The notes beneath the pieces were generated by a model that saw nothing but the letters and a program-made list of their open reading frames with translations, ran no database searches and was not told where the DNA came from. A stretch of 64,000 bases of DNA, taken from Halichoerus grypus (taxonomy: Eukaryota; Chordata; Mammalia; Carnivora; Phocidae). The position numbers were made by a program, and so were the translations under genes. The stretch is taken from contig NC_135712.1 of assembly GCF_964656455.1 (NCBI RefSeq), positions 98,246,294 to 98,310,293 of the forward strand, read 5' to 3'. This document shows positions 1 through 12,336 of the stretch, piece by piece. Position 1 is the stretch's first letter. The number at the start of each line of letters is the position of its first letter.

Positions 1-620
1 CTAAAGATCCTGTGAAAAGTCTATTGTCGGTAAGTTTCTAGCATATGCCAATCATTAACTATGCTACTTTAGCTACAGAATTATAGGAGTCATGTCCTCA
101 AATTGCTAATAATTACCCTTGACTCTTGGCTAGTAGTATAACTTAAAAGGTTATCTTATCCTATAAGTATAATTTGAATTATCATTTTCCTCTATGCCTT
201 ATCTGGAGGAAGTAATCTGAGAATCATGTCTACGTAGAGGACTATCAGAGATTTTTTTTTTTTTTTTCATTTTATCTTAATAGAGTTCGCCTAGCATAGC
301 CAAGGAAAGCATACTATCTCAAAACCTAAAGAATTCCAGAAAGATTTTGTAAATATTAAGTGACATGACTAAAAGCATGTACTTTGGCATAATAATCTTT
401 ATATATTGCTGTTAACAAAAATATAATGCCCTATCCAATGGTATTTTTACAAACAAAAAACTTTAGTAGAACTGTACTGAACACTTTCCAAAAGTATTAA
501 AATTCTAAATAGATAAAATAGATAAAGTTCACATAATGTAGGTCCTTTGTTTATGTTCTTATTAACACTTATTCGCTAAAAGAAATTTAGCAAATCATTC
601 TGCTAGATTGTTACAATTTT
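1..620. other. AT-rich noncoding DNA, nothing recognised
   Basis: No open frame of note and no repeat family I can name. A T-homopolymer lies near 252-267. Confidence 0.6.
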
Positions 621-637
621 AGAAAATATGCTTTCCC

Positions 638-841
638 AGGTGCCTGGGTGGCTCAGTCGTTAAGCGTCTGCCTTGGGCTCACGTCATGATCCCAGGGTCC
701 TGGGATCGAGCCCTGCATTGGGCTCCCTGCTCTGCGGGAAGCCTGCTTCTCCCTCTCCCACTCCCCCTACTTGTGTTCCCTCTCTCGCTGTGTCTCTCTC
801 TGTCAAATAAATAAATAAAAAATCTTTAAAAAAAAAAAAAA
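638..841 (+). mobile_element. Can-SINE (tRNA-derived), full length
   Basis: The head has the carnivore SINE tRNA-like part: an A-box-like TGGCTCAGTCG and a B-box-like GGATCGAGCCC. A CT-rich body follows, then an AAATAAATAAAT tail and an A-run. A perfect 17-bp TSD, AGAAAATATGCTTTCCC, lies at 621-637 and 842-858, which fixes both ends and shows L1-type retrotransposition. The close match to the head/tail pattern of the other copies suggests a fairly young insertion. Confidence 0.95.
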
Positions 842-858
842 AGAAAATATGCTTTCCC

Positions 859-3800
859 TACACTGATATGTAAATGTTATATTATTCTATACTTCAGGTG
901 TGTTCAAGTGAATTAATCTGTATTTTAGGTTTTTTGTATTAATGCAATTCCCAGGATACTTCAATATGAATTTCTCCATTAATATAAAACAAAGCTTTAA
1001 AAAAATGCATTAATAAGGGTCTGCTGAGAGGTTATGAATATGCATTTATACTTCCAAAGATACCTTGAGTGTTATTTCAGGCCGTCAGTTTATTGAAGTA
1101 AAATTTGTAAATGTGGGACAATAGTCATGATCGGTTTTAGAGAACTGAAGAACTTGTTAGGGTTAGAATTACAATATGAGATAACCCTTCATGTTTTGCC
1201 TTAAAACAAAACTGTGGAGTACAGGTCCAAAGACTAAGATTCTTCTTTGAAATGGCTTTTATGTCTCCTTAACACACAAACAGGTATGTGATCAAAGGTA
1301 ACATAAGTATATGATGTCTAGGATTCTTTATATGAAATAAACCTTTCTGACAATATTTGTAATGTATGTCAAAGTTATTTGAAAATTTAAAAGCACTGTA
1401 CAAATATAAGGCAATATTGAACATTGAATATATTTGTAAATACAAATGTGATATACTTTAAGTTATATTTAAATGTATTTCAGAAGTACTCAGCAGTGAT
1501 GATATATTTTATATGCATTGTTGGGACGAAGCAAGTAAGTTTACTGATAAATGTACTTTTGCAAATATTTGTAACTTGTTATTTAATATGTTTAAATATT
1601 CATGTAAATATATGGAATTCTTCAAAAAGTAAGAATCCCAGAATTACTGGTTTCTGACATTTGCTCTTCAGACTTCTTAAGCTCTGAAATATCTTTTCCT
1701 TGGAATCATGTTGCCATGGTGATGCCTCATATAATTTTGGAAACAAAAGATTTAAAACACATTTGTTTCAGTGGAATTGTAGAATTGCTTAGATTATGGT
1801 TGAAATCTGAAAACTACCTGGTGGACTTCAGCCAATATTCTTCAACTTTTATAATAAGGTAAGATGTTGAAATTTATTTTTAAATGAAGGTACTCAGACA
1901 AATGCTAGTTTTAAGTTTAGATGTCATTGACTTCAATTTGAAATTTCTTGGTTCAAATGTGACACCATTATACAATAATGCCACTTACAAAGTGTGTCAT
2001 GACTTTATGCATGAAAAATTTTTAATACAATTTAGCCTTAGGCTAACCTTTGCTTTGGATAATTGCAGACGTTCAACCTTTTTGTAATATCATATGTAAA
2101 ATTTTCCATGGGTGTCTCAACGCACAAAATCTTTGACCTAAATTAGAAGGAAGACCTTTTAAAGTTTAATTTTGAAATATGACAGTTGGGGCAATCTTCT
2201 GCCTTATCACTTCCTAACTTTGTATACAGCTACTTGGGATGAAAAAAAATATATATATCTTATTATGTGCCATAAGAGTGAAGGTGAAAACATCCCAAAT
2301 TGAAAGAACTCCTCTCCTTTTGGGGCATTGGGAATCTCAGAAAGGCAAGTACAAGTCTTTTAAAAAGATCAGGAGATAATCAAATATTATGTAGTTTTTT
2401 TGTTTATTTTTAGATATGGTGAATTTGGATAATAAGTAAATATTTTATGACTCAGAAGTAGATATTAAGTAAATAACATTTCCCCTATAATAATATCATA
2501 CTTGATTATTCAATTTAAAATAACTTCTTTAGTGAAATAATTAATTTCCTATTTTCTGTTATAATTATTTTGTTTTACTTCATAAAGCAGATTTACTTCT
2601 GTTAAGTATATGCATTTATAGATTATGTGAAATATAAACAGCTGACATTGAAATAACTAGTCACTGCTGTGCTCATCAAATCCAGGCTCTATGTCTAAAT
2701 CTAGATTTCTTTTTTTCTTTTTCCTCTCTGCCCATACTTAATTTCTCAGTAAATGCTTAATATGTGATCTCTTCTTTCTAAATGGAAGGTCATTCCTAAG
2801 AAAACTCTTAAAATAATACATGATATAATGCTAATTTTCCAAGATGATTTTCTTTTGAATTGCATATGCTACCTTGAGAAATTTTCCACTTTATCATTAC
2901 AAAAACCTCTCAAGAGAGGCAAAATAACAGAGAGCTTCCTGGCAAGTCTGAATTAATTATGAAGAAGGAAGATGAATATGATGGAAGCATAAAGAAACCT
3001 GTAAAATTTAATTTCCCCCAAGTCTTAAGCATTACAAAGCAATTGCATTGAATAATATTTTCTGTATACTTCCATTAAAATGTCAGAGAAAAAGAAAAGT
3101 GTAACTGTAGTGATAAGAAACAGGACTTAGGTCTCTGTTTTCAGTAGTGATAGAAATCTTTTTTTTCTCTACAAACTTTAAATGATTTTTACCCCAGGAA
3201 GCTCTAAAATTCTTGATTTTTGAATAAATAAGAAAATGCCAGTTAGCTCAGAGTCTGCATTGGCCCAAGTGTTCATTTTTAAATTATTGCAAGCCGTGTC
3301 TCACCACTTGCCTGCTACATCTCTCAAAAATGTAACTCCCCTCCCCCAAAAAAACTGTTCAAAAAGTTTCTTTGACCTTCATAAGTGAATGATTACTTAT
3401 ATAACTTCAATAAAACCTCTGGGAAAGAACCTATTATGAGTACTGTGTCAGCAATTTTAGCTTATTGCATGTGACTTGTTCTCTTTTCCACATAACTATT
3501 TAATGAGTTTAAACTTCAGGTTGTATAATACCGTAGCTGATAGAAGCCTTGAGTCTTTTATTGGCATTTAAAAAATTAAGATTACCGATCACTTTGGGAA
3601 GAAAACTTAATGAAGAAAATAACTCTTAAATGATGCTGAATGGTATTTGCCTCTTGTCATTTCCCTAGGACTACCACCAGATGAAATCTGTCCAAAATGT
3701 GTTTATGGATTCTGAGGTCCTTGAGCTATGGGCATGTTTGTAAGTTGTTGGTCATGAATCAAAATTATTAGCCAACATATGCCAAAGAGGAGAAATAGAA

Positions 3801-4161
3801 TCACTGGGATGTTCCAACATAGTATTCTGGGTTTGTTGTCGTCGTGATTGTTAAGTATTCAGCAGAGTAGGATCCAAGGAAACAGAAGAATTGTCAATTG
3901 CAGTTGAGCAAGAAAATAGGCTGAAAAGTGTTAATTGTTTTAGCCTAGGTATATGTTTTTACACAGGAAGAGAAGGGCTTACATTCTGTGGATGTAACAC
4001 AGTCAAAGGAGAAAAAAGTGGAATTGAGGGTTTAAAAGGGCTTAATGCTCCTATTTACTGTTTACTTTTGACAAGACTTTTGCCTTTTCTGAAAGTACAT
4101 TGACTTATGGGGAAATGGGGAAATATCTAGCAGTGATCCGTACACGATGGTCCTGTTGACA
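859..4161. other. AT-rich noncoding DNA, nothing recognised
   Basis: About 3.3 kb without a supportable gene or repeat call. The small open frames at 1424-1657, 1884-2087 and 3891-4103 have AT-driven composition (F, I, L, N rich), no recognisable domain and no flanking signals, so I treat them as chance. An AATAAA near 1337 is isolated. Confidence 0.55.
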
Positions 4162-4183
4162 TACACACACACACACACACACG
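4162..4183. repeat. (CA)n microsatellite
   Basis: Eleven near-perfect CA units, probably length-variable between individuals. Confidence 0.95.
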
Positions 4184-4310
4184 AGCAAAATTGTGAGTAT
4201 TTTATTATGTGCAAATAGCTATCAATACCAGCTATTTCAAAGGGGAACTGTCAGGTATAAGGTATTTTTCCCACATTTAATTCTGGCACATTTGGCATGT
4301 AACTGTTAAC

Positions 4311-4495
4311 AAAGACAAGGAACTGTTTCTGCCCTAGAGCCTCTAGAAGGAGTGTCGTCTTGTCAACACCTAGATTTTAGCGCAATGTGGCCCAATCAGG
4401 TTTCTAACTTCTATAGAACTGTAAGATAACAAACTGTTGTTTTAGACCACTAAGTTTGTGGTAGTTTGTTATAGCAGCCACAGAAAAATAATACA
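4311..4495 (+). mobile_element. MLT1-type LTR (ERVL-MaLR), 3' part
   Basis: Typical MLT1 3' landmarks occur in order: CCCTAGAGCCTC...AGAAGGA, then a GAACTGTAAGATAA segment, then a CACTAAGTTTGTGGTA segment, TTTGTTATAGCAGC, and an AATACA end. The 5' half is not recognisable. Old and diverged, with no coding capacity. Confidence 0.75.
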
Positions 4496-4520
4496 TACCC
4501 ACACAGTTGCATATTTCTTT

Positions 4521-4722
4521 CTTTTTTTTTCTTTTTAAGGTTTTATTTATTTATTTGACAGAGAGAGAGAGAGCACAAGCACGGGGAGCGGCAGGCTGAG
4601 GGAGAGGGAGAAGCAGGCTTCCCTCCGAGCAGGGAGCCCGATGCGGGGCTCGATCCCAGGACCCTGGGATCATGACCTGAGCTGAAGGCAGACGCCTAAC
4701 GACTGAGTTACCCAGGCGCCCC
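4521..4722 (-). mobile_element. Can-SINE, full length, reverse orientation
   Basis: The minus-strand SINE is read here as T-rich tail, TTTATTTATTTGACAGAGAG, purine-rich body, and CAGGCGCCCC at the 5' end. The TSD TTGCATATTTCTTT (14 bp, perfect) lies at 4507-4520 and 4723-4736. Confidence 0.95.
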
Positions 4723-4736
4723 TTGCATATTTCTTT

Positions 4737-5614
4737 ATGTACAAACTTAAAAGTTGAGAAGAATAAATGATAAAATGTAATAAAAAAAATTAAGTTTAAT
4801 AGAATCGAGTGAGCAAGAATTTAAAATTCTAACAACAAACAAGTGCTATTTTTCATTCCCCCTGTCATTGAGATATAATTAAGTTTAGTTTTCCATTGCA
4901 TTTCAGTTTTATCCCCAAAATATAATTCCAAGACTGTGTAAGTCATTATTTATTTAAAATGGAGTTAACTTCCTAGAGATTCAGTGAATAAAATATACTG
5001 TTGCTTACTATAAAAGTACATTATCCAGTAGAGTTGTAAATATCAAGAGCTCCATAAAGACAGTACTTTATGTTAGCCCAATTAAAAAATTAATTAAACT
5101 TTATGTTTCTGAAGGCCTTCATAAATTAGGCAAACTTTCAGAAAATATACTTATTTCCAAACCTGTATAAATAAGATGATTAAATATATTTCAGTAGGTT
5201 GCCAGATTATGGCCAATTCTCAAGTAGGTACAAACTCAGACCACGTTTCATTTATCATCAAAATCATATATATTACATAAGGAAGTGTAAGAAATGTGGT
5301 TATCATCATCAGTCATCAAGTGTTGATCACTTCCATTTCTACCTTATTATGTCAAACAACAATGCATCGAATGACAAAGGATTTCATGTTAGTTCACAAT
5401 TCACTGAAGTAGTAATTTGAATCATCACAGTATTTATTATAGGAGCTCTCTTTCATAGTTAGTAGATTCTTGGTGCAGCATTAAGTACATAAATCCTATC
5501 CATCTTGTTTCCTACCCAGTAAATTGAAGAATATCTGACACTCTATGGATGTTCAATTAATATTTGTCTAATGAATAGAAAATCTAATAAGTAGTTTTTG
5601 TTATTCTTTATATT
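4737..5614. other. AT-rich noncoding DNA, nothing recognised
   Basis: The small open frame at 5199-5420 has no recognisable domain and is treated as chance. Confidence 0.5.
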
Positions 5615-5735
5615 TTTAATCATTTCCCCATTACAGAAGAAGAAACTGAGACTTAAATATTTGGAGGCCATTCTACCATGTGCAATACAAGCAATTATGT
5701 GACTCCAGTTAGTTGATTCCAGTGTCCAGGTTGTT
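5615..5735 (+). mobile_element. possible MIR fragment
   Basis: A TTTCCCCATTACAGAAGAAG / AAACTGAGACTT core followed by a TATGTGACTCCA-like segment resembles the central part of MIR. Short and diverged, so only a moderate call. Confidence 0.45.
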
Positions 5736-5762
5736 AAGCATTCTTTTTAAAAATTTCAAAAT

Positions 5763-5868
5763 TGCACTGGGTACTATACGCAACTGATGAACCATTGAAC
5801 ACGACATCTGAAACTAATGATGTACTATATGTTGGCTAATTGAATTTAAATTAAAAAAATGCTTTCTA
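5763..5868 (+). mobile_element. short 5'-truncated L1 3' end
   Basis: Resembles the last 100 bp of a carnivore L1 3' UTR (GCACTGGGTACTATACG, then ACATCTGAAACTAATGATGT, then TATGTTGGCTAATTGAATTT) and ends in a short A-run. The same landmarks appear in the L1 ending at 32174. Severely 5'-truncated. Confidence 0.7.
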
Positions 5869-5980
5869 CACAGAAAAATGATAAAATTTCAAAATCAACT
5901 TTATTACAGCCAAAAGAATTAACTGTACATGATAATCTATTATATATGTACACACACATTTTAAGTTATAGAGAATAAAC

Positions 5981-7480
5981 TTTATTTTTCAGATAGCATT
6001 AAATAGAATTAAAATTGCATACATTAGTAACATAACTCAACATCCTTAAGTTGGTATAAGTGTGACACATTTTCGTGCTTTCTTGTGTTTTGATAAATCA
6101 CCATAACCTAAACTGCTTTATAAAACTGATAAGCTGCAATTTAGCTTTACTGTTTTTGCTTACACCCTGATTTCAAACAAAACTTTTTATAAACTTTTCT
6201 ATCTCTGGGTTCATCTCATCATCAATGTCATCTAAGTACGGATCACCAGCACCCAATAAATCGGTTCCATTTTCTCCCTAATCTGGGAAAAAGCCCTCTC
6301 TTTCTAACTCTTGGTATTTCTCTAGGTAACCTGGATCAGCTGTATTGAAAGAAACACCATCAGTGATATAAAATGTTGGTTCATTCATAAAATAGTTGTT
6401 TCATTCATAAAATACTGAATTTGATATCACTAAAGCTGGTTTAAGTAGAGTTTGCCTCTAAACTTAATCCACACAATTTGGCTCACATTCCTATGACATA
6501 TCTGGGAAATGTCTAAGTCTCTTCACTTTAGTACTTTAAGAATATTATTTAGTGCTTGGTTTGTTGTTTCTAGAATAGGATCAACTTTAAGTGAAATTTT
6601 CTCAAATCCAATTTTTGTACCCATTTGAATTATTTAGCTCTTCAACCCAAATTTACCCCGAAGTCCTAAACTCCTACTTCACTTTTTAGATGTTTAGATA
6701 ATTATGTTACTCAAAATTTGGGTCTATAAAATGTGATAGATGTATGCTTTGATTTTATCATGTGTGGCAAAAAATCAAGTGATTGTGGAGAAAATAACTT
6801 TTCTTCTTTTATCATTGTCTTATTGTTGTTTGTTTCATTTCCCCTCTTTGTGTTTGCCTACACTATCATGAAGATGCTTTGAAATATTTTAATATCTGAA
6901 GTACCATAGTCACTCATAATACTGCCTTAAACTGCTGTTCTAGATCTTAAGAGTGGAGTGATTCTATGTCAATTTCCTTTTTCATTGTTTCTCTAGTAGT
7001 GAGGACTGTAGGCTTTTCATCACCATTATCATTTTGGTTCGTATGGTAAAGCTGAATCACGAAACTATGAGTAATAACTTTTATTTCTGCTAGTGTATTT
7101 TACTCCATTAATATGTCAATACATAGAGACTTGATGACAAACTGATTTATTTTTATTATTTGAAGACTTGTCAAACTCCAAGAAAGGTTTACAAATAGCT
7201 TCTTAAAAATATAAGAAACACATCAGTCAGTGTTTCCTTTCTTAACAGCCAATTATTTCCATAGGAATTTCAATGCGGCCAGTTCACAAGCTCTATCTAG
7301 AGTAAATGCATTAGAAAAATCCATGTAAGAATGCAAAGTGATGATTAGACCCTTTGACTCTTTGGATTACAATCTTGTGCTCATTAGACCAAGATCACAA
7401 GTTCAGTTTCCACAAAACCATCCAGCTAGTTATTGAAGAGAAACAGAGTTTTGCAAATTTGCTTATTCAGACCAGGGTGT
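5981..7480 (-). pseudogene. decayed, possibly processed pseudogene; parent gene not identified
   Basis: Read on the minus strand, 6173-6350 gives a coherent acidic C-terminus with pieces such as PGYLEKYQELEREGFFPD, GENGTDLLGAGDPYLDD and IDDEMNPEIEKFIKSFV, ending at a stop at 6173-6175. One in-frame stop interrupts it after FFPD. Further upstream, partly in other frames, are protein-like runs such as LETTNQALNNILKVLK and EKPTVLTTRETMKKEID. No splice boundaries are evident. An AATAAA lies downstream on the minus strand (5981-5986). No clear A-tail or TSD was found. Many stops and frame changes show that it is dead. I do not recognise the parent. It could also be a degraded exon or a chance run, but the length of coherent hydrophilic sequence argues against chance. 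Confidence 0.4.
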
Positions 7481-8083
7481 AATATGGGGCCAAAGGATAC
7501 CTAGATGGCAGTGTATGAATAGTATAATACAATCTAGTACTTGTGACTAAAAAGGACTACGAAGTCAACTTTGAAAGGAAATATTGGAAGCCAATAGAAG
7601 TTTCCAGATATCCATTTGGCATAAATAGTTACTGTTTCTTTTCTCTTTTCAGATTTGTGCTTTGTAAAGACAGGAAAAGAAAGGGCAAAGAGGATATTTT
7701 CTTATAACAGTTAAGTATCTTAGCTTTCTTAGCATAATTTAATTAGGCTATCAGAACAAATAGTGAGCATGATCACAGTAATATAATCCCCATGAAAAGA
7801 TATCTTGTCATTCATCATTAAATAATTTTAAATTGCAAATGCTACTTGAGGATATGCCATTCACTCCAAGATTGGCAACTTTGTTTATAAAAACAATAAG
7901 GTGCATAAGAGGACACTAGTATGGATCCCACGAAAATATGTAAATATCAAAATGTGCTTGATTTATCAAATGAATTTAAAGGTAAAAGTCCTTCAAGAAC
8001 AGTAGAAACTATATGTATAAACAGGGCAAACAGTAGTACTTTTATAATGGAGATTGCAACAGTTTACTACTTCAATTGGAAAG
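7481..8083. other. noncoding DNA, nothing recognised
   Basis: AT-rich. The open frame starting at 7921 only becomes long because it runs into the SINE at 8099. Confidence 0.5.
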
Positions 8084-8098
8084 AAAATTCATCTACTT

Positions 8099-8293
8099 GT
8101 TTTTTTAAAGACATTTATTTTAGAGAGAGAGAGAGCATGGGGGGAGGGCAGAAGGAGAGGGAGAGAGAGTCTCAAGCCGACTCAGCACTAAGTGTGGAGC
8201 CTGATATGGGGCCCGATCTCACTACCCTGAAATCATGACCTGACCTGAAACCAAGAGTCAGATGCCCAACCGACTGTGCCACCTAGGCACCCC
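8099..8293 (-). mobile_element. Can-SINE, older subfamily, reverse orientation
   Basis: Ends in CACCTAGGCACCCC and has the longer ACCAAGAGTCAGATGCCCAA tRNA-like middle found in older Can-SINEs. The TSD AAAATTCAT(C/T)TACTT (15 bp, one mismatch) lies at 8084-8098 and 8294-8308. Confidence 0.92.
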
Positions 8294-8684
8294 AAAATTC
8301 ATTTACTTATTAAGGAGACATTTATTGCAAAACTTCTCTGAATATGTATCTCCATATGGCTCTGTATACTATTAAAATATAAAATCAAACAGGGCCCTAT
8401 TTAATAAATGTACACTTTGGTTGGATGAAAAAGAAGATATATTGTTGTGTTTCCATGAACATTCAACTTAGGGGTAAATTAGAAGTCCAATAATACAAAA
8501 ACAGTATTTCTAAGTCTCCAACTTTGGGAAATCTTTGATCACATTCTACTAAGATAGACATAAAGACAAACTTTATCTCATCTGTGCTCCATGACATTTG
8601 TTTTATTTCTTCTCTCTTGCATTAGTTCCTTACTGTTTGCCCCTTATTTTCCTATCATTTATACATTAATTTTTAAAAATATAT

Positions 8685-8890
8685 AGTTATTGCCTGCTTT
8701 GTACCAAGTACTATGCCAGTCACTGGGTTATAATAATTAATAGGTAGAAAAAAATCTGTACCTTCATGGAGTTTACTATCAGATGGAGGGCACATAATTC
8801 AACATTAAAGAATTATTTTAAAATATTTAAATGCATTGAAGGGAGAGAGCAGAGCATTAAGAATAAGGGATTGTATTCAGATCTTAAAAG
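8685..8890 (-). mobile_element. L2 LINE 3'-end fragment (antisense)
   Basis: TTATTGCCTGCTTTGTACCA, then AGTACTATGCCAGTCACTGG, then CCTTCATGGAGTTTACTATC follow the order of an antisense L2 3' end. Strongly diverged. Confidence 0.6.
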
Positions 8891-10190
8891 ACTTTAGAAA
8901 AATTATATCTCCTGTAAGCCCCAAGTTCATCAAATACAACTCTCTGGTCATCAGGACTTCCCCTAAATGTTTGAAATTTTAATACAACACACTTTAATAT
9001 AAAAAATTTAACAAATGTTAAGTAACAACACAAAGGCTAAATAATAATACAAAATATCCATGTAATAAACTAACATAAAATAAAATAACATAAAGCAATG
9101 GTGTCTGGTGGCCAAATCAGTGGTATTAGTTATTAGTACTATGATGTTATCAGAGAAAGATCCATTTTTATTGGAGTGGTTAGAATAACCTTAATGAAAG
9201 GTGTTTGTATTTGGCTGGATGTGCACATTGCAGTGGCAAAAAAAAAAGATTCTGGCACAAATAAAACACATTACTTTTTTCAAACAAAACAAAGCCAAAT
9301 ATAACAACAAATAAAATGATGTACCAAAAGAAATCGACATTTTTGAAGTTTGGGGAACTTTTTCTGCTTTCTGAAGTTAAATTTCAAGCAATTATGACTG
9401 TTCTACTTGCTTGTCAGTTTTCTCATTTTGCAGCATCACATTATGTGTATGAGGCAGCAAGTGTGGTGATGAAAGAATCTGAAACCAAGAATGATCAGCA
9501 AAGTGATTTATTCATTGCATTTAAGCTATCAAAACAAACAAAAGATTTAATATATCCTGTGCAAAGTAAGGCTATTTTAGCTTCAAAACATACCTAATAT
9601 GGTAAGCAATAACACAGGAGATAATAAATTTGTGTCTGAACAGTCTCACCTAAGGATGCGTTTCTTTTTTTTTTTTTCTTTTCAATATTTAGTGGAATCC
9701 TGCAAGAGCAAAATGAGCTTTTGTACCATCACGATCATGATTGAGCCTTCATATCACACAATCATGGTCATCAGTTATTCATGTTTACTACTCTTACTGC
9801 CCCCAGTTATGTTGGACCTGTTTTTAGAGGACCCACTCACAATATGGCATTTTTGTGTAGAAAAAGTTACCTGGCATTCACCTTCATTTGATTGAGTTGC
9901 TTTTGATCAATTAGTTACTGTTATTTTTTCATAGTACACAATGCTGACTAGAATTTGAAAATCTGGTATATTCAGGTACTTTTCTTAACAATAATGACAA
10001 AAAGGGGAAGTATTATACAATGGATGAGTCGTTTAATAAATTATAATAAATACGTGAAACTGTAAATAGTGATGTGGGATAATATGTAATGACCTAGAAA
10101 GATGTTTATGTTATAATGCTTAATGAAAAAGAAAGACACTATAGAGTACTTAGATACCAGAATATCAGACTGAGCATGATTTAAATAAGG
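8891..10190. other. noncoding DNA, nothing recognised
   Basis: Two back-to-back open frames at 9316-9597 and 9599-9895 were examined. Neither shows a domain, signal peptide or splice context, and I make no gene call. Confidence 0.5.
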
Positions 10191-10202
10191 AAAAAGAGTG
10201 GA

Positions 10203-10434
10203 GGGGCACCTGGGTGGCTCAGTTGGTTAAGCTGCAGACTCTTGATTTCTGCTCAGGTCATGATCTCAGGGCAGTGGGATCCAGCCCCACCCACGGGGCT
10301 CCTTCAGCAGGGAGTTGGCTTGAGAGTCTCCCTCTCTCTCTCCCTCTGCCCCTCTCCACACTCGTGCTTGCTCACTCTGTCTCTCTGTCTCTCTCTCTCT
10401 AAAATACATAAATAAAATATTAAAAAAAAAAAGA
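10203..10434 (+). mobile_element. Can-SINE, full length, long CT repeat
   Basis: A GGGGCACCTGGGTGGCTCAG head, an older-type middle (GCAGACTCTTGATTTC), extended CT repeats, and an AAATAAAATATT tail with an A-run. The TSD AAAAAGAGTGGA (12 bp, perfect) lies at 10191-10202 and 10435-10446. Confidence 0.95.
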
Positions 10435-10446
10435 AAAAAGAGTGGA

Positions 10447-11735
10447 AACAAATACATGGTCCAGAAATCTAATGGTTAATTTGAACGTATCCCAAGACTG
10501 TATGTCTGCACGTAATTGAAAACCCCAATAACTGTGGCTTAAATAAGATTTTCTTCTCTTGTAAGAAGAGGCTTGCTTAGACAATTCAGTGCTGGTGAGG
10601 AAGCATCATATAATTAGGGCCCACTCCATTTCTTTCTTTACTTTTCATCATTATAATTTTTATCTTCAATGTAGTCTCATTTACCATATGGCTGCTGAAA
10701 CTCCAGTCATCTAGTCCACATTTCAGCTAGAAACAGAAGAGAAGAAAAAGGACACAACTTGCAGCTGAGGCAGCGACCTTTAAAGGATTTTCCTGAAGCT
10801 CCTTATGTGAGCAAATGTTTGTGAAGTGGGTAGGAAAAAATAAATGAAATCTCAATCTTTTTGTGACAAAAATAGTTATACTGATGAAATGCAAGTATGT
10901 CCTTAGATTATGTGGTCCACATACTGATAACGAATTTATCACCAAAATGTTTTGTCAATGATTCATATTGCAAGAGAAAATTAAGATGAGGGTAAAAAAA
11001 GAGACTTTTTGTCTCTTTGGGGTTAAATGATGACCAAAATAGTGACAGTTTTTAAAAAAGACATTTCAGTAACACAACAGTCTATTAGATAGTAGAATAA
11101 CTTATTTATATTTTTCTTCTCACCTACCTCAACTTACCAATTGGCACTTACATTACTGCATTGGAAAACATGTTTGAGTACTTTATCTTTCTTGCTCAAA
11201 TAGATGTATAAACATTGGTTTCTACTAAAAGAAAATGATAACTGCATTTAGAATTAAATGGACAGAAAATGAGGTGTGACATCACAGAAAGGAAGCTCCA
11301 TATATCATCAGTCCAGATTGAAAAATGTCAGAGCACAAGATAGTGATTCTGGTTTGTTTTCTCCATATTGCACATTGCATATTGCTATAAGTAGAAGATG
11401 TCAGTTTTGCTTTGTAGGGTAGCACAAAACCCCTTCAAGCAACCTTATCCCTCCATTCAGACCATGCTCAGGTTCTTATAACTTCCTGTATTTGATTTTC
11501 TTTAGTTTAAAACTGTCTGCACAAAATCCTGTTGAAAGACTACACATTATCTGGGAAATTCTACATCTCTAGTTTTTCTTTTGTCTATCCCTTACCCTTC
11601 AGCCTTCCTGCCTTTGTTCACGTTCAAGCTTTATTCATTCCCCAATGGGTGGTCTTGTTTCTTCACCAGCCTGATTAAACATCTATGATGCCATCAAGGT
11701 TATGTGTTTGAAACTGTTAGGAACATGTCAATCTT
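10447..11735. other. noncoding DNA, nothing recognised
   Basis: AT-rich, with no supportable gene or repeat. Confidence 0.5.
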
Positions 11736-11910
11736 ATGTTTAAGACATCAAATGTCTTCTAATTGCCTTCTGGGTAAAACCCAAACCTATCTTCAACATA
11801 CATCCTTATGGTCTACATTTGGGCTGCAGTTGCCCCCTCTTCTCAGAGGTCCTGCTTTCCATGTTCTTTTGTTACTTTCGGTCAACCTCAGTCAGGAAGC
11901 AGAGGATTGA
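11736..11910 (+). mobile_element. possible L2 fragment
   Basis: TCTTCTAATTGCCTTCTGGG, then TAAAACCCAAAC, then CCTTATGGTCTACATTTGGG recall the L2 3' region. Diverged; low-to-moderate support. Confidence 0.4.
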
Positions 11911-11924
11911 TTCTCCCTGTGATT

Positions 11925-12305
11925 CATCATCAGACAGTCACAATAGTTGCCTAATGCCATGTCTCTGCCTATGTCATTCACCTCGCTTCATCTCATCACA
12001 TAGACATTTTACCATTTCACATCATCACAAGAAGGGTGAGTACAGTACAATGAAATATTTTGAGCGAGAAACCACATTCACACAACTTTTATTACAGTAT
12101 ATTGCTATAATAGTTCTATTCAATTAGTATTGTTGTTAATCTCTTCCTGTGCTTAATTTATAAAGTAAACTTTACCATAGGTATGTATGTATAGGAAAAA
12201 AAAAAAAAAAAAACAGTACTCATAGGATTTTGTACTATCCATGGTTTCAGGCATCCCCTGGAGGTCTTGGAATGTATCCCTCATGGATAAGGGGAGACTT
12301 TGTAT
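11925..12305 (+). mobile_element. Tigger-type (mariner-like) DNA transposon remnant
   Basis: A continuous run of landmarks matches the 3' end of Tigger1/MER2-like elements: CATCACAAGAAGGGTGAGTA, TTTTATTACAGTATATTG, ATAGGTATGTATGTATAGGA, a poly-A of about 19, GTTTCAGGCATCCCCTGGAG, and GGATAAGGGGAGACTTTGTA. No transposase frame remains. Carnivores carry their own nonautonomous Tigger1-derived subfamilies, so this may be one of those. The element is cut on the left, next to possible L2 sequence. Confidence 0.8.
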
Positions 12306-12336
12306 AAGAAATTGTGACTGCTTTTTAGACTTGCTC

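Noticed and set aside
638..841. tRNA-like A and B boxes at this and other SINE heads, as possible tRNA genes
   Set aside because: They belong to tRNA-derived SINEs with CT bodies, A-tails and TSDs. The tRNA 3' half does not fold into a normal acceptor stem.
1020..1660. Possible 3' UTR of a gene (AATAAA near 1337, U-rich sequence)
   Set aside because: No upstream coding sequence in the window and AATAAA is frequent in AT-rich DNA.
9316..9895. Two adjacent plus-strand open frames (93 and 98 codons) as a small gene
   Set aside because: No recognisable domain, start context, splice sites or polyadenylation context. The second contains a poly-T-derived F-run.
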